From Rickettsia typhi (GTDB lineage Bacteria; Pseudomonadota; Alphaproteobacteria; Rickettsiales; Deianiraeaceae): a stretch of DNA of 64,000 bases. Below, piece by piece: positions 19,718-30,546 of the stretch; position 1 is the stretch's first letter; the number at the start of each line of letters is the position of its first letter. The notes under the pieces were generated by a model that saw only the letters and a program-made list of their open reading frames with translations, did no database searches and had not been told where the DNA came from. The stretch covers positions 1-64,000 of the forward strand of contig CAMDIK010000003.1 in NCBI GenBank assembly GCA_945898725.1. Reading direction: 5' to 3'. A program made the translations under genes and the position numbers.

Positions 19718-22700
19718 TTCTTCAGCTTCTTTAGTTGATCTTCTTCACGTTTTAACCTAACTTCTACCTGCTTAAGCTTTTCTTGTGCATATTGCACTTC
19801 CATTGCTTTTTGTGCCGCCACTTGTGCAACTGCCTCAATATGAGCCATATTTCCCAGCTGTGTAGGGTCTATTTTTATGTCAAGTTTAGCGCTTAACTCT
19901 GCCGCAACTTGAGGATCTTGAGTTTCAATAAATTGATTTATCAAACCTTCAATGTCATCACCTGGGGAGGTGTTGTATTTCTTTATAATATTTTGCAATT
20001 TACTCTTTTTAGTACCCAAACCCTTGATCTTACTCTCATGTGTTCTGATCTCTTCATCCTTCTTGCGCTTTTCGTCTGCTTCTCTATTTTGCATATTACC
20101 CGCAGCTTCACCAATGGCATTTTCCGAGCTACTTCCCACGGCATTATTTTTATCCCCCATTTGCCCAATACCTTGCGCGCTTTCCGCGACACCAATTCCT
20201 TGCACCTCCCCTGTGCTTTGCCCGCCGGCAATTTCTTTTGCCTTGTCTTCCTCTAATTTTTGTAAATGTTCAGCAGAAATTTTACCTGCCGAAACTAACA
20301 TTTCCAGCAATCCGGCTTCACGCAGTAATGCAATATCTTCCGCGGTAAGATTGCTCAAATCACCGCTTAAAATTCGCATAATTCTATCTAATTTATCAGG
20401 TGTAAGGCCTGACAATTTTTCCATTAAAAGCTCTGCAAGGTCATCTCCGAATTGGCTTCTCAGAGTTTCCTCTATTTTTTTATCCAGCATTCCCCTATCT
20501 TTCTTTTCCTCTTCCGGATCTTGCATTTTCATCTCTTTCTCTGGTAATTCATCTCTCTTTTTTAAATCTTTACCATCACCGTCTTTTTCTCCTTTTTCAT
20601 CTCTATTTTGAAGATTATCGCTAAAGTTTTCTCCGTCTTTTTCACCTTTCTCATCCTTGCCTTTCTTCTTCTTACCATCACCGTCTTTTTCTCCCTTTTC
20701 ATCTCTATTTTGAAGATGATTGCTCAAGTTTTCGCTATCTTCTTTATCTTCACCTTTTTCTCCTTTCTTCTTCTTACCATCCCCAGGTTCACCGTCTTTG
20801 CTCTCTTTGTCATCCATATCCTTATCCAATCTCGATACACTCCCCCTTCCTTCCTTGTTGCCCATCTGATTTCCACTTTCCACACCACCTCTGTCAACAC
20901 CACCTCTGTCAACACCACCTCTATCAACACCACCTTTTTCGCCACCTTTTTCGCCACCATTTTCGCTACCATTTTCATCCATTTTTGCCTGATTATCTTC
21001 TGAATTGCCAGATTGATCCAGTTTGTTGGATTGCATTTTTCCACTTCCTGCTTTGGAATTTGGCAAAACAGCTTGACCCTCACCCGCTACTTCCTTACCT
21101 GCTTTGTCTACAGATTCCCCACCTCCAGCATTTGAAATCTCTCCACCTGTAGAGCGAGACATATCTTCATCTGAATCGCCGGAAGGTGTGGCGCTGGATG
21201 CGCCCGCAGGTGATAGCCCATTTGACCCCTCGCCACCATCTGGTGCGCTTCCGCTTGAATCCACTCCACCACCACTTCCACCTTTTCCACCGGCAGTTGA
21301 TGCAACTGGGCTGACATTTGAATTATCATTTCCTATTACAGGTATATCATCATCTTTGTCGTTACCACCTGCACCACCACCTGCGCCACCACCTTTATTT
21401 CCTGGTGCTAGTGGATTTGCCTTTGGATTTGCCTTTGGCTTAACTGTCTGATTCCATTTGTCTTTTATTGCCGCCTTACCTTCTACAGCTAGTCTTTTGA
21501 CTCCTCTTTGCATCGGCTGTGACAAAGATACAGTGGCTCTTTTCATAGCACCCATGGGGTCATCCAAGTCTTTGGAAGATACGGATACATTTGCCTTTAT
21601 TCCCATACCTGACAAGGTAGAAGTTGCCAATTTAGATGCATTTCCTATGGTGGTATCAAACACTTTATCAAATAAATTTTTACCCAGGGCATCATCCGTT
21701 TTACCAAATAGACTTGCCCCCAGAGATTTTACAAACCCATTTGCATCAGCTGCGATAGTCAGGGTTACATACAAAAATACCGTGTTTCGTATGACATCGT
21801 TTAACTCTAAACCTTTTGCCTTCCAACCATATAAAGATGCCGGGCCCATAACATTTCTAAGATTCTCAAAGCATACCTTGTAACCTAGCATTATTTTCAA
21901 ATGGAAAAATATCAACCCCAAGGCGATAGTAAAAACCAACACCCCGCCAAGGGAGCTCATGGCATTTTGCATCATGGTATTGATATTCTTTTGTATCCAA
22001 CCCTTAAATTTATCACTCCAAAACATTCCAGTAACAGCTATTGGAAAAAGCATTATCATACTGCCAATGGCAAGGGTTGATATAATAAATACCATTGAGG
22101 TTTTAATGATATAAATATATACCGAGATTAGTAGCCACAATACTATAGTTGGAAAGAATATAAAAGCCCCACCCTCATTGAACATTCCCATTAGTTTTGC
22201 CATTACCGGCGCGCTAAATATATCACCCAATACAGAATCCATTGACGTAAATGGCTCTGCTTTATTGATTATAAAACTTGAAACCCCAGATATTCTAAAC
22301 ATTGTATCAATTAACATTCCCATGAAGTCATTCGCGCCTGTAAAAAATATTGGCAATATAACCTCGTCAATCATTGCATAATTTTCAAGATCCGTTGCCC
22401 AGGTTGCAAAACCAACTTCAATTAAACGCACCATAATAATTGTTGCACTAAGTGACTGACTTCCGGTTAAGATCTGAAACCCAAGCCAGCATAGAAACAT
22501 TGTAAGTAACATTACTGTAAGCGCACGAAATTGAATAGAAGTTACAACTTTATTCCTTACCTGTATTATCACACCATCTTCATCCAAGGTATTTCTTTTT
22601 GCATCAATGCCATATGTATCAAATACCATATTTTTCCATACCGCTGCAAGAATACCAAAGTCACTTGCACCTGCATATTTTGCACCCCTCTTGAAGTCAA

Positions 22701-23949
22701 GGTGATATTTTCCTTCCAAATTGGTAAAATCTTGTACTGAAACCATCAGATAAATTCTTTTACCACCGGGGGCATAAGATCCTTCACATTCATTTGGGGT
22801 AAGTTTGCTTGTATTTTCTCCATTTCCAAGGCGCAACCCTTCCATCGGGCAGGGTCCAAAAAATTCTAATTTATTATACCTTGTATCGCTTACAATGTCA
22901 ATTGGCTCAATGTATTCTGAAACTGTAATATTTTGATATTGCGGGTTGTCTTCTAAAACTTTTTTATAATTATATCCCATTGTGGGAAGCATAAATGGCA
23001 TTGTTACGGTTTTTCTGGCGCCAAATTGATTAACATTCGGGGCAAGTAAAGTTTCTGATATACCTGGAGAAACTTTTTCCATCATGTCCACTTCTACATT
23101 ACGCACATGATAGGCAATTTTAGCATCAGAACCCAGTTTCATATATAATCCTGCACCATTTGCAAGTGCGCATGTGCCTATGTCCATTTTATCACTATTC
23201 TCCATAAAGCCAACGATGTTGGAAAAAGAATTACACCCCTGTGGCTTGCCAGACTCAACACGAATTGGTTCATAATGAATTCCCTTGATATAACTATTTT
23301 GTTCAGAAAGAGGAATTTTTTCTGAATCGCATGAAACATTATCGTAACGTATATTATTTCTACGAAACTCATCCGATTCGGGATATTGACAATTACCACT
23401 CACTTTATCAATTCCATATTTGCAATATGAATCATTGGCAATATTATCGCTCATTGGGCATATTGGCGTAGTCTTTTTCATATCAAAACCCCCGCCAATA
23501 GATCTTACTGGAGTGTATATTTTATCTGTTGCATCCTCACCCCAGGGGTATATCACTCCGCTAACATATACTTCTACAATATCCCCTGTAGTTACCATAC
23601 CTGTATCGATCCAATCTACCGGGGATTGCCCTATGTTGCTACCCAGTTCACTCAAGGAAGACCTCTTTCCTATACCTTTAATTTTCGAAGCATCCAATAC
23701 AAATGTTGTTGTTTGACCAATATCCATTGACTGATAGCACTTTCCATGTAAATCTTTCGTAGACTCTCTAAATATCAAAATAAGCCATATTGCAATAAAT
23801 ACAACTGTAAATAATATTACCTTTTGTATTAACCATATCGTTGCATCATACCCTTTGTTTGCCAGCTTAAAACCAAATGATTTAGCATCACTTTTAGCAC
23901 TCTTTAGAACCTTACCCCCAAGTTTACTTGCTGCGTCCTTAAAGCTCAT
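19714..23949 (-). CDS. VirB6/TrbL-like type IV secretion protein with about 600-aa low-complexity C-terminal extension
   Basis: 1411 aa; multi-TM core (IIMVRLIEVGFATWATDLENYAMI...; MVFIISTLAIGSMIMLFPIAVTGMFW) followed by Gly/Lys/Asp/Glu-rich repeats. Confidence 0.8.
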   Translation of the reverse strand: MSFKDAASKLGGKVLKSAKSDAKSFGFKLANKGYDATIWLIQKVILFTVVFIAIWLILIFRESTKDLHGKCYQSMDIGQTTTFVLDASKIKGIGKRSSLSELGSNIGQSPVDWIDTGMVTTGDIVEVYVSGVIYPWGEDATDKIYTPVRSIGGGFDMKKTTPICPMSDNIANDSYCKYGIDKVSGNCQYPESDEFRRNNIRYDNVSCDSEKIPLSEQNSYIKGIHYEPIRVESGKPQGCNSFSNIVGFMENSDKMDIGTCALANGAGLYMKLGSDAKIAYHVRNVEVDMMEKVSPGISETLLAPNVNQFGARKTVTMPFMLPTMGYNYKKVLEDNPQYQNITVSEYIEPIDIVSDTRYNKLEFFGPCPMEGLRLGNGENTSKLTPNECEGSYAPGGKRIYLMVSVQDFTNLEGKYHLDFKRGAKYAGASDFGILAAVWKNMVFDTYGIDAKRNTLDEDGVIIQVRNKVVTSIQFRALTVMLLTMFLCWLGFQILTGSQSLSATIIMVRLIEVGFATWATDLENYAMIDEVILPIFFTGANDFMGMLIDTMFRISGVSSFIINKAEPFTSMDSVLGDIFSAPVMAKLMGMFNEGGAFIFFPTIVLWLLISVYIYIIKTSMVFIISTLAIGSMIMLFPIAVTGMFWSDKFKGWIQKNINTMMQNAMSSLGGVLVFTIALGLIFFHLKIMLGYKVCFENLRNVMGPASLYGWKAKGLELNDVIRNTVFLYVTLTIAADANGFVKSLGASLFGKTDDALGKNLFDKVFDTTIGNASKLATSTLSGMGIKANVSVSSKDLDDPMGAMKRATVSLSQPMQRGVKRLAVEGKAAIKDKWNQTVKPKANPKANPLAPGNKGGGAGGGAGGNDKDDDIPVIGNDNSNVSPVASTAGGKGGSGGGVDSSGSAPDGGEGSNGLSPAGASSATPSGDSDEDMSRSTGGEISNAGGGESVDKAGKEVAGEGQAVLPNSKAGSGKMQSNKLDQSGNSEDNQAKMDENGSENGGEKGGEKGGVDRGGVDRGGVDRGGVESGNQMGNKEGRGSVSRLDKDMDDKESKDGEPGDGKKKKGEKGEDKEDSENLSNHLQNRDEKGEKDGDGKKKKGKDEKGEKDGENFSDNLQNRDEKGEKDGDGKDLKKRDELPEKEMKMQDPEEEKKDRGMLDKKIEETLRSQFGDDLAELLMEKLSGLTPDKLDRIMRILSGDLSNLTAEDIALLREAGLLEMLVSAGKISAEHLQKLEEDKAKEIAGGQSTGEVQGIGVAESAQGIGQMGDKNNAVGSSSENAIGEAAGNMQNREADEKRKKDEEIRTHESKIKGLGTKKSKLQNIIKKYNTSPGDDIEGLINQFIETQDPQVAAELSAKLDIKIDPTQLGNMAHIEAVAQVAAQKAMEVQYAQEKLKQVEVRLKREEDQLKKLKK
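20581..20790. repeat. Imperfect tandem repeat (about 102 nt / 34 aa) in VirB6-like extension
   Basis: NLQNRDEKGEKDGDGKKKKG recurs; period read from DNA copies at 20581 and 20683. Confidence 0.7.
20891..20935. repeat. 15-nt tandem repeat x3 (GGVDR in VirB6-like extension)
   Basis: ctgtcaacaccacct x2 followed by ctatcaacaccacct. Confidence 0.9.
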
Positions 23950-23951
23950 AT

Positions 23952-24746
23952 CTATAATATTTTAAACCCGTGTTTACGGAAATAATAAAGTATAGACTGA
24001 ATAAATATCACAGTCATTTTCCAGTTTGTGTGGCTTGCTCTTTTCCACGCATGCACAATTTTCGCATTTGGATTAAACATAATTCTACCATATTTCCAAG
24101 CCCTTTTTGATAAATCACTATCTTCCATGTATAGGAAAATTTTTTCATCAAATCCACCTAATTTGGTGAAAGTGTCAGCGCTTAAAAACATAAAACACCC
24201 GGAAGCTGCGGGCACTTCACAGATATTATCATACCCAACTGACATGCGAATATACCTATTGTAACGATTTTGCAAAATGCTCCATTTTTGCAGGCAATTT
24301 GGAATAAATCTGCGTATAAACATATCAAAAAGATTAGGCTCTTCCTTGTTAAGATATTGCACAGTCATATCTTGGTTGAAAATTTTTGGAACGGCAATTG
24401 AAATATCGGGATTTTCATTCATAAATTTTTCCAAAACCCCAAGGCAACCGGGCAGAATTTTCACATCCGGATTTAGAATTACGTGATATTTCTGCAGAAG
24501 ATTATTGGCCTTTAGGTATGCAAAACCACGATTGTGCCCTGTGCCAAAACCGCAATTTGTCCCATTTGCCACAAGGCTAACAGCACTATTGCCGGCATAT
24601 TTCCCGCGCAGTTCTTGAATTATATTTGTAGTTGATTTATTATCTGCCAAAACTATATGCTTTCCACCGTCGGCAATAAATGAGTCCACAGCTTCACAAA
24701 CCTCTGTGAAATTTGCATTATATATCACAATTACAGCGGTAATCAT
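23952..24746 (-). CDS. Glycosyltransferase family 2 protein
   Basis: ITAVIVIYNANFTEV, GFGTGHNRGF, HVILNPDVKILP, GGFDEKIFLYMEDSDLSKRA. Confidence 0.88.
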   Translation of the reverse strand: MITAVIVIYNANFTEVCEAVDSFIADGGKHIVLADNKSTTNIIQELRGKYAGNSAVSLVANGTNCGFGTGHNRGFAYLKANNLLQKYHVILNPDVKILPGCLGVLEKFMNENPDISIAVPKIFNQDMTVQYLNKEEPNLFDMFIRRFIPNCLQKWSILQNRYNRYIRMSVGYDNICEVPAASGCFMFLSADTFTKLGGFDEKIFLYMEDSDLSKRAWKYGRIMFNPNAKIVHAWKRASHTNWKMTVIFIQSILYYFRKHGFKIL

Positions 24747-24755
24747 AGGAAATTG

Positions 24756-25595
24756 TTAACAATTCTGCGCCCCAGATACAATATCAATTAGCTCTCTAGT
24801 CACATTAGCTTGACGAACTTTATTTGCAAGCGTAATCATATCTTGCATAATATTATTACCATTTTTCGTTGCATTGTCCATGGCAATCATTCTACCCGCA
24901 TGTTCGCTTGTTTCCGCATGCAAAGCGCATATCTCAAGTGTGGAATTGAATAATAAATTCATATATTGCTTTATAACAAAGCTTTTTTCAGGCTCCATGA
25001 GAATATCACCGCTCTGCGGCACGGAAAAATCAGCTTTATATAAAGGAAATTTGTGCAAAATTGTTGGGGTGTAGCTAATAATTGAGTTGCAATGAGTGTA
25101 GATTATTTTAACCTCGGCAAACATTTCATTTTCCAGTAAATTGTTTAGCTTTTCTGAATAATCTGTAGAATAATTTACTGCTTTTAGATCTTGATGTTTG
25201 CGCTTTAGATAGTCATAAACCTTCCCGCCGATAGTAATAATTGTAAGATTTTTATTCGCTTCAACAGCGTTTATAGATTTAGTAACAAATTTTTGCAATT
25301 GAGTATTCACCCCGCCGCACAGCCCTCTGCTTGGGGAAAAAATTACCAGCAGGCAATTATTGGAATCCTTATAGCCGTAAAGCAAATTCTTCGTTTTTTG
25401 GCTTAAATTATCCAAATCTTCGCATTTGGTAATTTTTTCTATTACCGAAATTTCCCGGAAATATTTATTCGCGTGGTCAATTTTTCTTGCCAAAGCCCGG
25501 TATTTCGAAGAAGATACAAGCTGCATAGCCTTTGTAATCTTTGTAGTAGATTTAAGACTTTTGATTTTTCCTCTAAGATATCTTAACTGACTCAT
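24756..25595 (-). CDS. atpG: ATP synthase gamma subunit
   Basis: MSQLRYLRGKIKSLKSTTKITKAMQLVSSSKYRAL; GLCGGVNTQL; DNATKNGNNIM; VTRELIDIVSGAQ. Confidence 0.96.
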   Translation of the reverse strand: MSQLRYLRGKIKSLKSTTKITKAMQLVSSSKYRALARKIDHANKYFREISVIEKITKCEDLDNLSQKTKNLLYGYKDSNNCLLVIFSPSRGLCGGVNTQLQKFVTKSINAVEANKNLTIITIGGKVYDYLKRKHQDLKAVNYSTDYSEKLNNLLENEMFAEVKIIYTHCNSIISYTPTILHKFPLYKADFSVPQSGDILMEPEKSFVIKQYMNLLFNSTLEICALHAETSEHAGRMIAMDNATKNGNNIMQDMITLANKVRQANVTRELIDIVSGAQNC

Positions 25596-25656
25596 GGCAA
25601 AAAAATAACCTTTAAGAGAATAAGAAAAACACGGGCTTTATTGTCAAGAATAATAT

Positions 25657-27078
25657 TTAACAAGAATAATACATTTCAAATTCCACAGGATGGGGCATTA
25701 ATCTTAGGCGATCAACCTCTTCGCGCTTTACAGCAATATATGCATCAAGCATATCTTTTGTAAAAACACCACCTTCAAGCAGGAAGTTGAAATCAGCCTC
25801 CAGTGCGTCAAGTGCCTCGGCTAAAGACCCGCAAACACTAGGAATTTTTCTTTGCTCTTCCTTGGAAAGATCGTATAAATTCGCACTTTGCGCTTCACCC
25901 GGGTGAATTTTGTTTCTAATTCCGTCCAAACCTGCCATTAGCATCGCTGCAAAAGAAAGATATGGATTTGCCACAGGGTCAGGGAAGCGAACCTCAATTC
26001 TCTTTGCTTTTTCCCCGCTGTTATAAGGAATTCTAATGGAAGCAGAGCGATTCATTGCAGAATATGCAAGTAAAACCGGCGCTTCGTAACCGGGAACAAG
26101 CCTTTTATAGCTATTTGTTGAAGGATTTGTAAAAGCATTCAGGGCTTTTGCATGTTTGATTATTCCCCCAATATAATACAGCGCAGTTTCAGAAAGCTGG
26201 GCATATTCATTGCCAAAGAATGTGTTTTTTCCATTGCGCCAAATTGATTGATGCACGTGCATTCCGCTGCCGTTGTCACCAAATACAGGTTTTGGCATAA
26301 AAGTCGCGGTTTTTCCGTAAGATTCAGCAACATTTTGCACAACATATTTATATTTTTGCGCCTTTTCCGCACATTTCACAAGGGTGTCAAATTTAAAGCC
26401 TATTTCATGTTGAGCAGGGGCAACTTCGTGATGCAAAAGCTCTGGTTCTACGCCAATTTCGTGCATAATTTTTACCATATCTGCGCGCAGATTATCACAT
26501 GTATCCACCGGGGAAGTTGGAAAATATCCACCCTTAACTGCAGGTCTGTGGCTTAAATTTGGAATATTCTTATCACTTTTTCCATTATTTACAGGAAATT
26601 CGTTTGAATCAAGCGAGTAGGAAGAGCCATACATTCCGGTTTGAAATTTCACATCGTCAAACATAAAAAATTCCAATTCCGGCCCAAAATATGCAACATC
26701 GCCCATGCCTGATGATGTTAGATAATTTTCTGCTTTTTCCCCGATATTTCTTGGATCTCTCTCATAAGGAGTTAGTGTTTTTGGGTCAAAAATTGAGCAA
26801 AAAACCACGGCAGTTTTGTTAGCGGTGAAGGGGTCAAGAAAAGCTGTTGTAAAATCCGGCATCATTATCATGTCTGACTCATTTACTTCCCTCCAGCCGG
26901 TAATTGAAGATCCGTCAAACATCACGCCAGCGATAAAAACATCAGCATCAAGGCAATTTGCAAATTTAGTGGTGTGGTGAACCTTTCCGAACATATCTGT
27001 AAAGCGGAAATCAACAAATTCTACTTCGTTTTCCACCAACATCCCAAGCAAATCTTCAACAGATTTAGCATTTAACAT
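25657..27078 (-). CDS. glnA: Glutamine synthetase type I
   Basis: [58 protein letters not shown]; start at [11 protein letters not shown]. Confidence 0.96.
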   Translation of the reverse strand: MLNAKSVEDLLGMLVENEVEFVDFRFTDMFGKVHHTTKFANCLDADVFIAGVMFDGSSITGWREVNESDMIMMPDFTTAFLDPFTANKTAVVFCSIFDPKTLTPYERDPRNIGEKAENYLTSSGMGDVAYFGPELEFFMFDDVKFQTGMYGSSYSLDSNEFPVNNGKSDKNIPNLSHRPAVKGGYFPTSPVDTCDNLRADMVKIMHEIGVEPELLHHEVAPAQHEIGFKFDTLVKCAEKAQKYKYVVQNVAESYGKTATFMPKPVFGDNGSGMHVHQSIWRNGKNTFFGNEYAQLSETALYYIGGIIKHAKALNAFTNPSTNSYKRLVPGYEAPVLLAYSAMNRSASIRIPYNSGEKAKRIEVRFPDPVANPYLSFAAMLMAGLDGIRNKIHPGEAQSANLYDLSKEEQRKIPSVCGSLAEALDALEADFNFLLEGGVFTKDMLDAYIAVKREEVDRLRLMPHPVEFEMYYSC

Positions 27079-27161
27079 AAAATTATAAAAACCTGGGAAT
27101 TTAATAAAAGAAAAGCTGTTTTTTATTGTCAAGATATTTCGCAAATTTTTTGCAATTTTTT

Positions 27162-28067
27162 TTACTTTCCAAGAAAAATCATATTTTTCCTAGTGGCAAT
27201 TATATAAGAATAAGCCTTTGAAGATATATCCAACATTGGCACATCTGCAGCATTTTCAATAATATGCAACTCACCGGTTTTGCCAACTCTTGCAATTAAA
27301 TACCCAGCCTGCACTGCAATTTCCAGCCATAAAAGATCATGTTTGTGCAGGTTGCAATGCACCACAAAATTCACACGATTTGCAAATAAATTCTTAATAG
27401 AGCTTGAAAAATCATCGTTAAATAATACATACCCAGCGTGCAATAGGTCTTTTGGCACCTTTACCAAATTTGCCACACCCTGCAAAACAATAGAGCAAAC
27501 CGCAGTTTTTAAGGAAGTTACATCTCGCGCTGTAAGGCGGTAATCATTAAGCAATAGGCAATTATCGCGATAAACTAAAGCCTCATTTTCTATGGGATTA
27601 TAGCTATAAACCCCGGAAGTTGTAAAATTTCCGTCAGCATTTTTCTGATGCACAAAAAGATCGCAAGTAAAATTATTAATACCCCTGCGAAAAGCCGGCA
27701 TATTTGAAATAGGGTTCACGGTAAAGTGGTACATGCCCGCGTCATTCCCTTTTTCCGTACCCATTGCAACGGAAATATCGCCCAAAGTTGGCTTATTTTG
27801 TGCTAAATATTGCCCAATTTTAATTCTTCCATTTCCGTCAAAAGTTTTAAATGGAATATCTTCCGGGTGAATAATATTTACATACCTAAAAAGTTTTCGC
27901 AGCCCCGTGCGAATTTCAATAAATGCCTTTTTATAAGCGGATATTGCAAAATTGTCCACGTCAGAAAATGCAGAACACTGCAATTTTGTTACCTCCTCCA
28001 CATCGTGTAATATAAACGAAGATGCGTGAGATAAGACGTCTTTTACTGTTTCAAATTTTATCTTCAT
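27162..28067 (-). CDS. Inositol-monophosphatase-fold protein lacking the canonical metal-binding motif
   Basis: [17 protein letters not shown] aligns with DPIDGTxNFxHGxxxF; [29 protein letters not shown] aligns with GVIYxPxxxELFxAxxGxGAFLNxxRI. Confidence 0.55.
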   Translation of the reverse strand: MKIKFETVKDVLSHASSFILHDVEEVTKLQCSAFSDVDNFAISAYKKAFIEIRTGLRKLFRYVNIIHPEDIPFKTFDGNGRIKIGQYLAQNKPTLGDISVAMGTEKGNDAGMYHFTVNPISNMPAFRRGINNFTCDLFVHQKNADGNFTTSGVYSYNPIENEALVYRDNCLLLNDYRLTARDVTSLKTAVCSIVLQGVANLVKVPKDLLHAGYVLFNDDFSSSIKNLFANRVNFVVHCNLHKHDLLWLEIAVQAGYLIARVGKTGELHIIENAADVPMLDISSKAYSYIIATRKNMIFLGK

Positions 28068-28068
28068 A

Positions 28069-28272
28069 TTAGTTAGAATTTGTATTATTTTGCATTTGCT
28101 TTAGGGCTTTTTTGGTGCCTGTGGTGATAATTCCCTGCCTGGTGAGCTTTTCAGTCAAACTTTCAACTGCGGCGCGAAGTTGCTCCAATGGCATTTGCAA
28201 ATTAACCTCTTGATGCTTTACATAATGCTTTACAGAACCAGCTTTTTTTGTGCTAAAATTTTTTACACCCAC
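28069..28272 (-). CDS. Hypothetical small protein between trmB and IMPase-like gene
   Basis: From GTG at 28272: MGVKNFSTKKAGSVKHYVKHQEVNLQMPLEQLRAAVESL...; shorter than track ORF, which overlaps trmB. Confidence 0.4.
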   Translation of the reverse strand: MGVKNFSTKKAGSVKHYVKHQEVNLQMPLEQLRAAVESLTEKLTRQGIITTGTKKALKQMQNNTNSN

Positions 28273-28325
28273 GACTTTAAAACAAATAACAAGAATCTTG
28301 GTACATATCTTAAAATAATTTGCAA

Positions 28326-29015
28326 CTACTTTTTTAGTATAAAAAATTTCCCCACCCTGTTGGCAGCAATTGCTTTTCTGTGATATTTCGTTGTAATATA
28401 GCATATTTGACCATTTGGATTGGAAATTTCTTCAAACTTTATGGCAGAATTTTCTGAAATTAAATTGCAAACATTTTGCATTTGGGTTTGATATGCGGGG
28501 TCGTCTGTTGCGCAAATTATCTTGCCATTGGGTGCAATTTTCGGTAAAATTTGTGATAAATAATCGTAAGTTATTATCCTGCGATTTGCATGCCGGGCTT
28601 TTGGCCAGGGGTCAGGGAACAAAATATACAATTCTTTCAGGCTATTTTCCGGCATTGCGTCCAGTAAAAGCCTGCCATCTCCGAAGAATAACCCAACATT
28701 TTCCAAATTTTTCTCTTTAACTTTTTGTAAAGTGCTAATTAACCCACCCTTGTAAACATCAGATCCTATGCACAAATATTCAGAATTTTCCATGGCATAA
28801 TGGGAAATTAAGTCTCCACAACCGCTGCCAATTTCAAGCATAATTTTGTTATTTTTCGCTAAAATCTCCGGTAAATCCGCCACTTCTATGGAATATTTAC
28901 GATAAAATTCCCGCCATAGCTCGTCATCGCCATTTTTTGCACGATATCTACTCGGTCCAAAAGATTTTATATATTTACTAATAAAATTGTTGTATTCCAA
29001 TTGCCTGGTATTCAT
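28326..29015 (-). CDS. trmB: tRNA (guanine-N7)-methyltransferase
   Basis: LEIGSGCGDLI, LYILFPDPWPKARHANRRI; start at MNTRQLEYNNF. Confidence 0.93.
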   Translation of the reverse strand: MNTRQLEYNNFISKYIKSFGPSRYRAKNGDDELWREFYRKYSIEVADLPEILAKNNKIMLEIGSGCGDLISHYAMENSEYLCIGSDVYKGGLISTLQKVKEKNLENVGLFFGDGRLLLDAMPENSLKELYILFPDPWPKARHANRRIITYDYLSQILPKIAPNGKIICATDDPAYQTQMQNVCNLISENSAIKFEEISNPNGQICYITTKYHRKAIAANRVGKFFILKK

Positions 29016-29023
29016 ATATACAA

Positions 29024-30118
29024 ATGTTAAAAATATCGATAAACTCAATGGTACTGAAGAACTTTCGTAACCATGAAATTATAAAAATCAATCCAATTAA
29101 AAATGAAAATCTTATAGGAATTATAGATGGAAACGGCACGGGCAAGACTAATATTCTTGAGGCAATTTCGCTGCTTTCACCTGGAAATGGCATAAGATCT
29201 GCGCATTTGTCGGATATTCCAATGCAAGGTGGCACCGGGGAATTTTTTTGCTCTTTTGAGGTGCAAATTGGGGCGGAGCTAACCCAAAAAATTGAAATTT
29301 TTTACCAAAATGGCAGGAAAAAGATCACAATTAATGAAAAACCCGTCTCATCTCAAATAGAGCTTAAGAATATTCTAGGGTTAATTTGGATAACCCCTGA
29401 AATTCAAATGGCAATTGCATCTAGCAACACGGAGAGAAGAAAATTTTTTGACAGAAGTGTGTTTAATTTCAAGGCGGAGCACGCAACTTTGTTAAATAAT
29501 TACGATAAATTAATCAGAGAGAGGCTGAAAATTCTTGAGCTTTCGCAGAATTTTTCGCAAAATTCCTGGCTTGACTCAATTGAAAAGCAAATTGCGGAAT
29601 TGTCGATAGAAATTTCAAAAAATCGCACAACCTGCCTTGAGGAAATTCAAAAAAATATCATGGAAATGTCTTTGGCAATAAGCTTGGAAATCAACTGCGC
29701 GGTGATTGATACTATCAAATTCAACCCCGCAGATTGCATTAAAATAATTGAAAATAAGCTGGCACAGTCGCGAAAAAATGACGCAAATGCAGCGCGAACC
29801 CTGTTTGGCTGCCATAGATATCAGGTGAATTTGAAATATTTAACCAAAAATGCGGACATAGAAATGTGCTCCAGCGGCGAGAAAAAATACACCATTATGT
29901 CGCTTTTACTTGCAATTGCAAAAAGCATCGCGCACCACACAAATCACGCGCCAATTGTACTAATTGACGAATTTACATCTTTCATTGACAGCAATTTAAG
30001 GCAGATTTTACTTAACAAACTTCTGGCGCTAAATTGCCAAATATGGTTTACCGGCGTTGAGGTTCCGGTTATAAATTATGATGCAAAATATTATTCAATT
30101 AGTGCTTTAGTTCCATGA
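29024..30118 (+). CDS. recF: DNA replication/repair protein RecF
   Basis: LKNFRNHEIIKI, GIIDGNGTGKTNILEAISLLSPGNGIR, C-terminal SSGEKKYTIMSLLLA...PIVLIDEF. Confidence 0.9.
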   Translation: MLKISINSMVLKNFRNHEIIKINPIKNENLIGIIDGNGTGKTNILEAISLLSPGNGIRSAHLSDIPMQGGTGEFFCSFEVQIGAELTQKIEIFYQNGRKKITINEKPVSSQIELKNILGLIWITPEIQMAIASSNTERRKFFDRSVFNFKAEHATLLNNYDKLIRERLKILELSQNFSQNSWLDSIEKQIAELSIEISKNRTTCLEEIQKNIMEMSLAISLEINCAVIDTIKFNPADCIKIIENKLAQSRKNDANAARTLFGCHRYQVNLKYLTKNADIEMCSSGEKKYTIMSLLLAIAKSIAHHTNHAPIVLIDEFTSFIDSNLRQILLNKLLALNCQIWFTGVEVPVINYDAKYYSISALVP

Positions 30119-30546
30119 AAAAAGTTATAATTTACACAGACGGCGCGTGCAGTGGAAATCCGGGCCCGGGTGGCTGGGGTGCGGTTCTAATTTTTGGCGA
30201 AATTGAAAAAAAGATCAGTGGTGGCGAGAAAAATACTACTAATAATCGCATGGAAATAGCGGGGGTTATTGAGGGCTTAAAGCTTTTAAAAGAGCCTTGC
30301 GAGGTGGAACTTTTTTCCGACAGCAAGTACGTTTGCGATGGAATTTCCAAATGGCTTGATTCCTGGAAGAAAAATAACTGGAAAAATTCTGCCAAACAAC
30401 CGGTGAAAAATCAAGATTTATGGGAAGAAATTTTAAAGCTAAAGAATATCCATAAAATTTCCGTCAACTGGGTCAAAGGTCACAGCAATGATAAATACAA
30501 TGAAATTGCTGACTCGCTTGCGACCGCAGCGGTAAACCGCGGTTAA
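30115..30546 (+). CDS. rnhA: Ribonuclease HI
   Basis: IYTDGACSGNPGPGGWGAVL, NNRMEIAGVIEGL, VNWVKGHSNDKYNEIAD. Confidence 0.96.
   Translation: MKKVIIYTDGACSGNPGPGGWGAVLIFGEIEKKISGGEKNTTNNRMEIAGVIEGLKLLKEPCEVELFSDSKYVCDGISKWLDSWKKNNWKNSAKQPVKNQDLWEEILKLKNIHKISVNWVKGHSNDKYNEIADSLATAAVNRG

Noticed and set aside
19952-21451. Plus-strand ORFs 19952-20611, 20608-21003, 21104-21451
   Set aside because: Antisense to the repetitive VirB6-like extension; Ser/Pro-rich repeats are the mirror of Gly/Asp/Glu repeats
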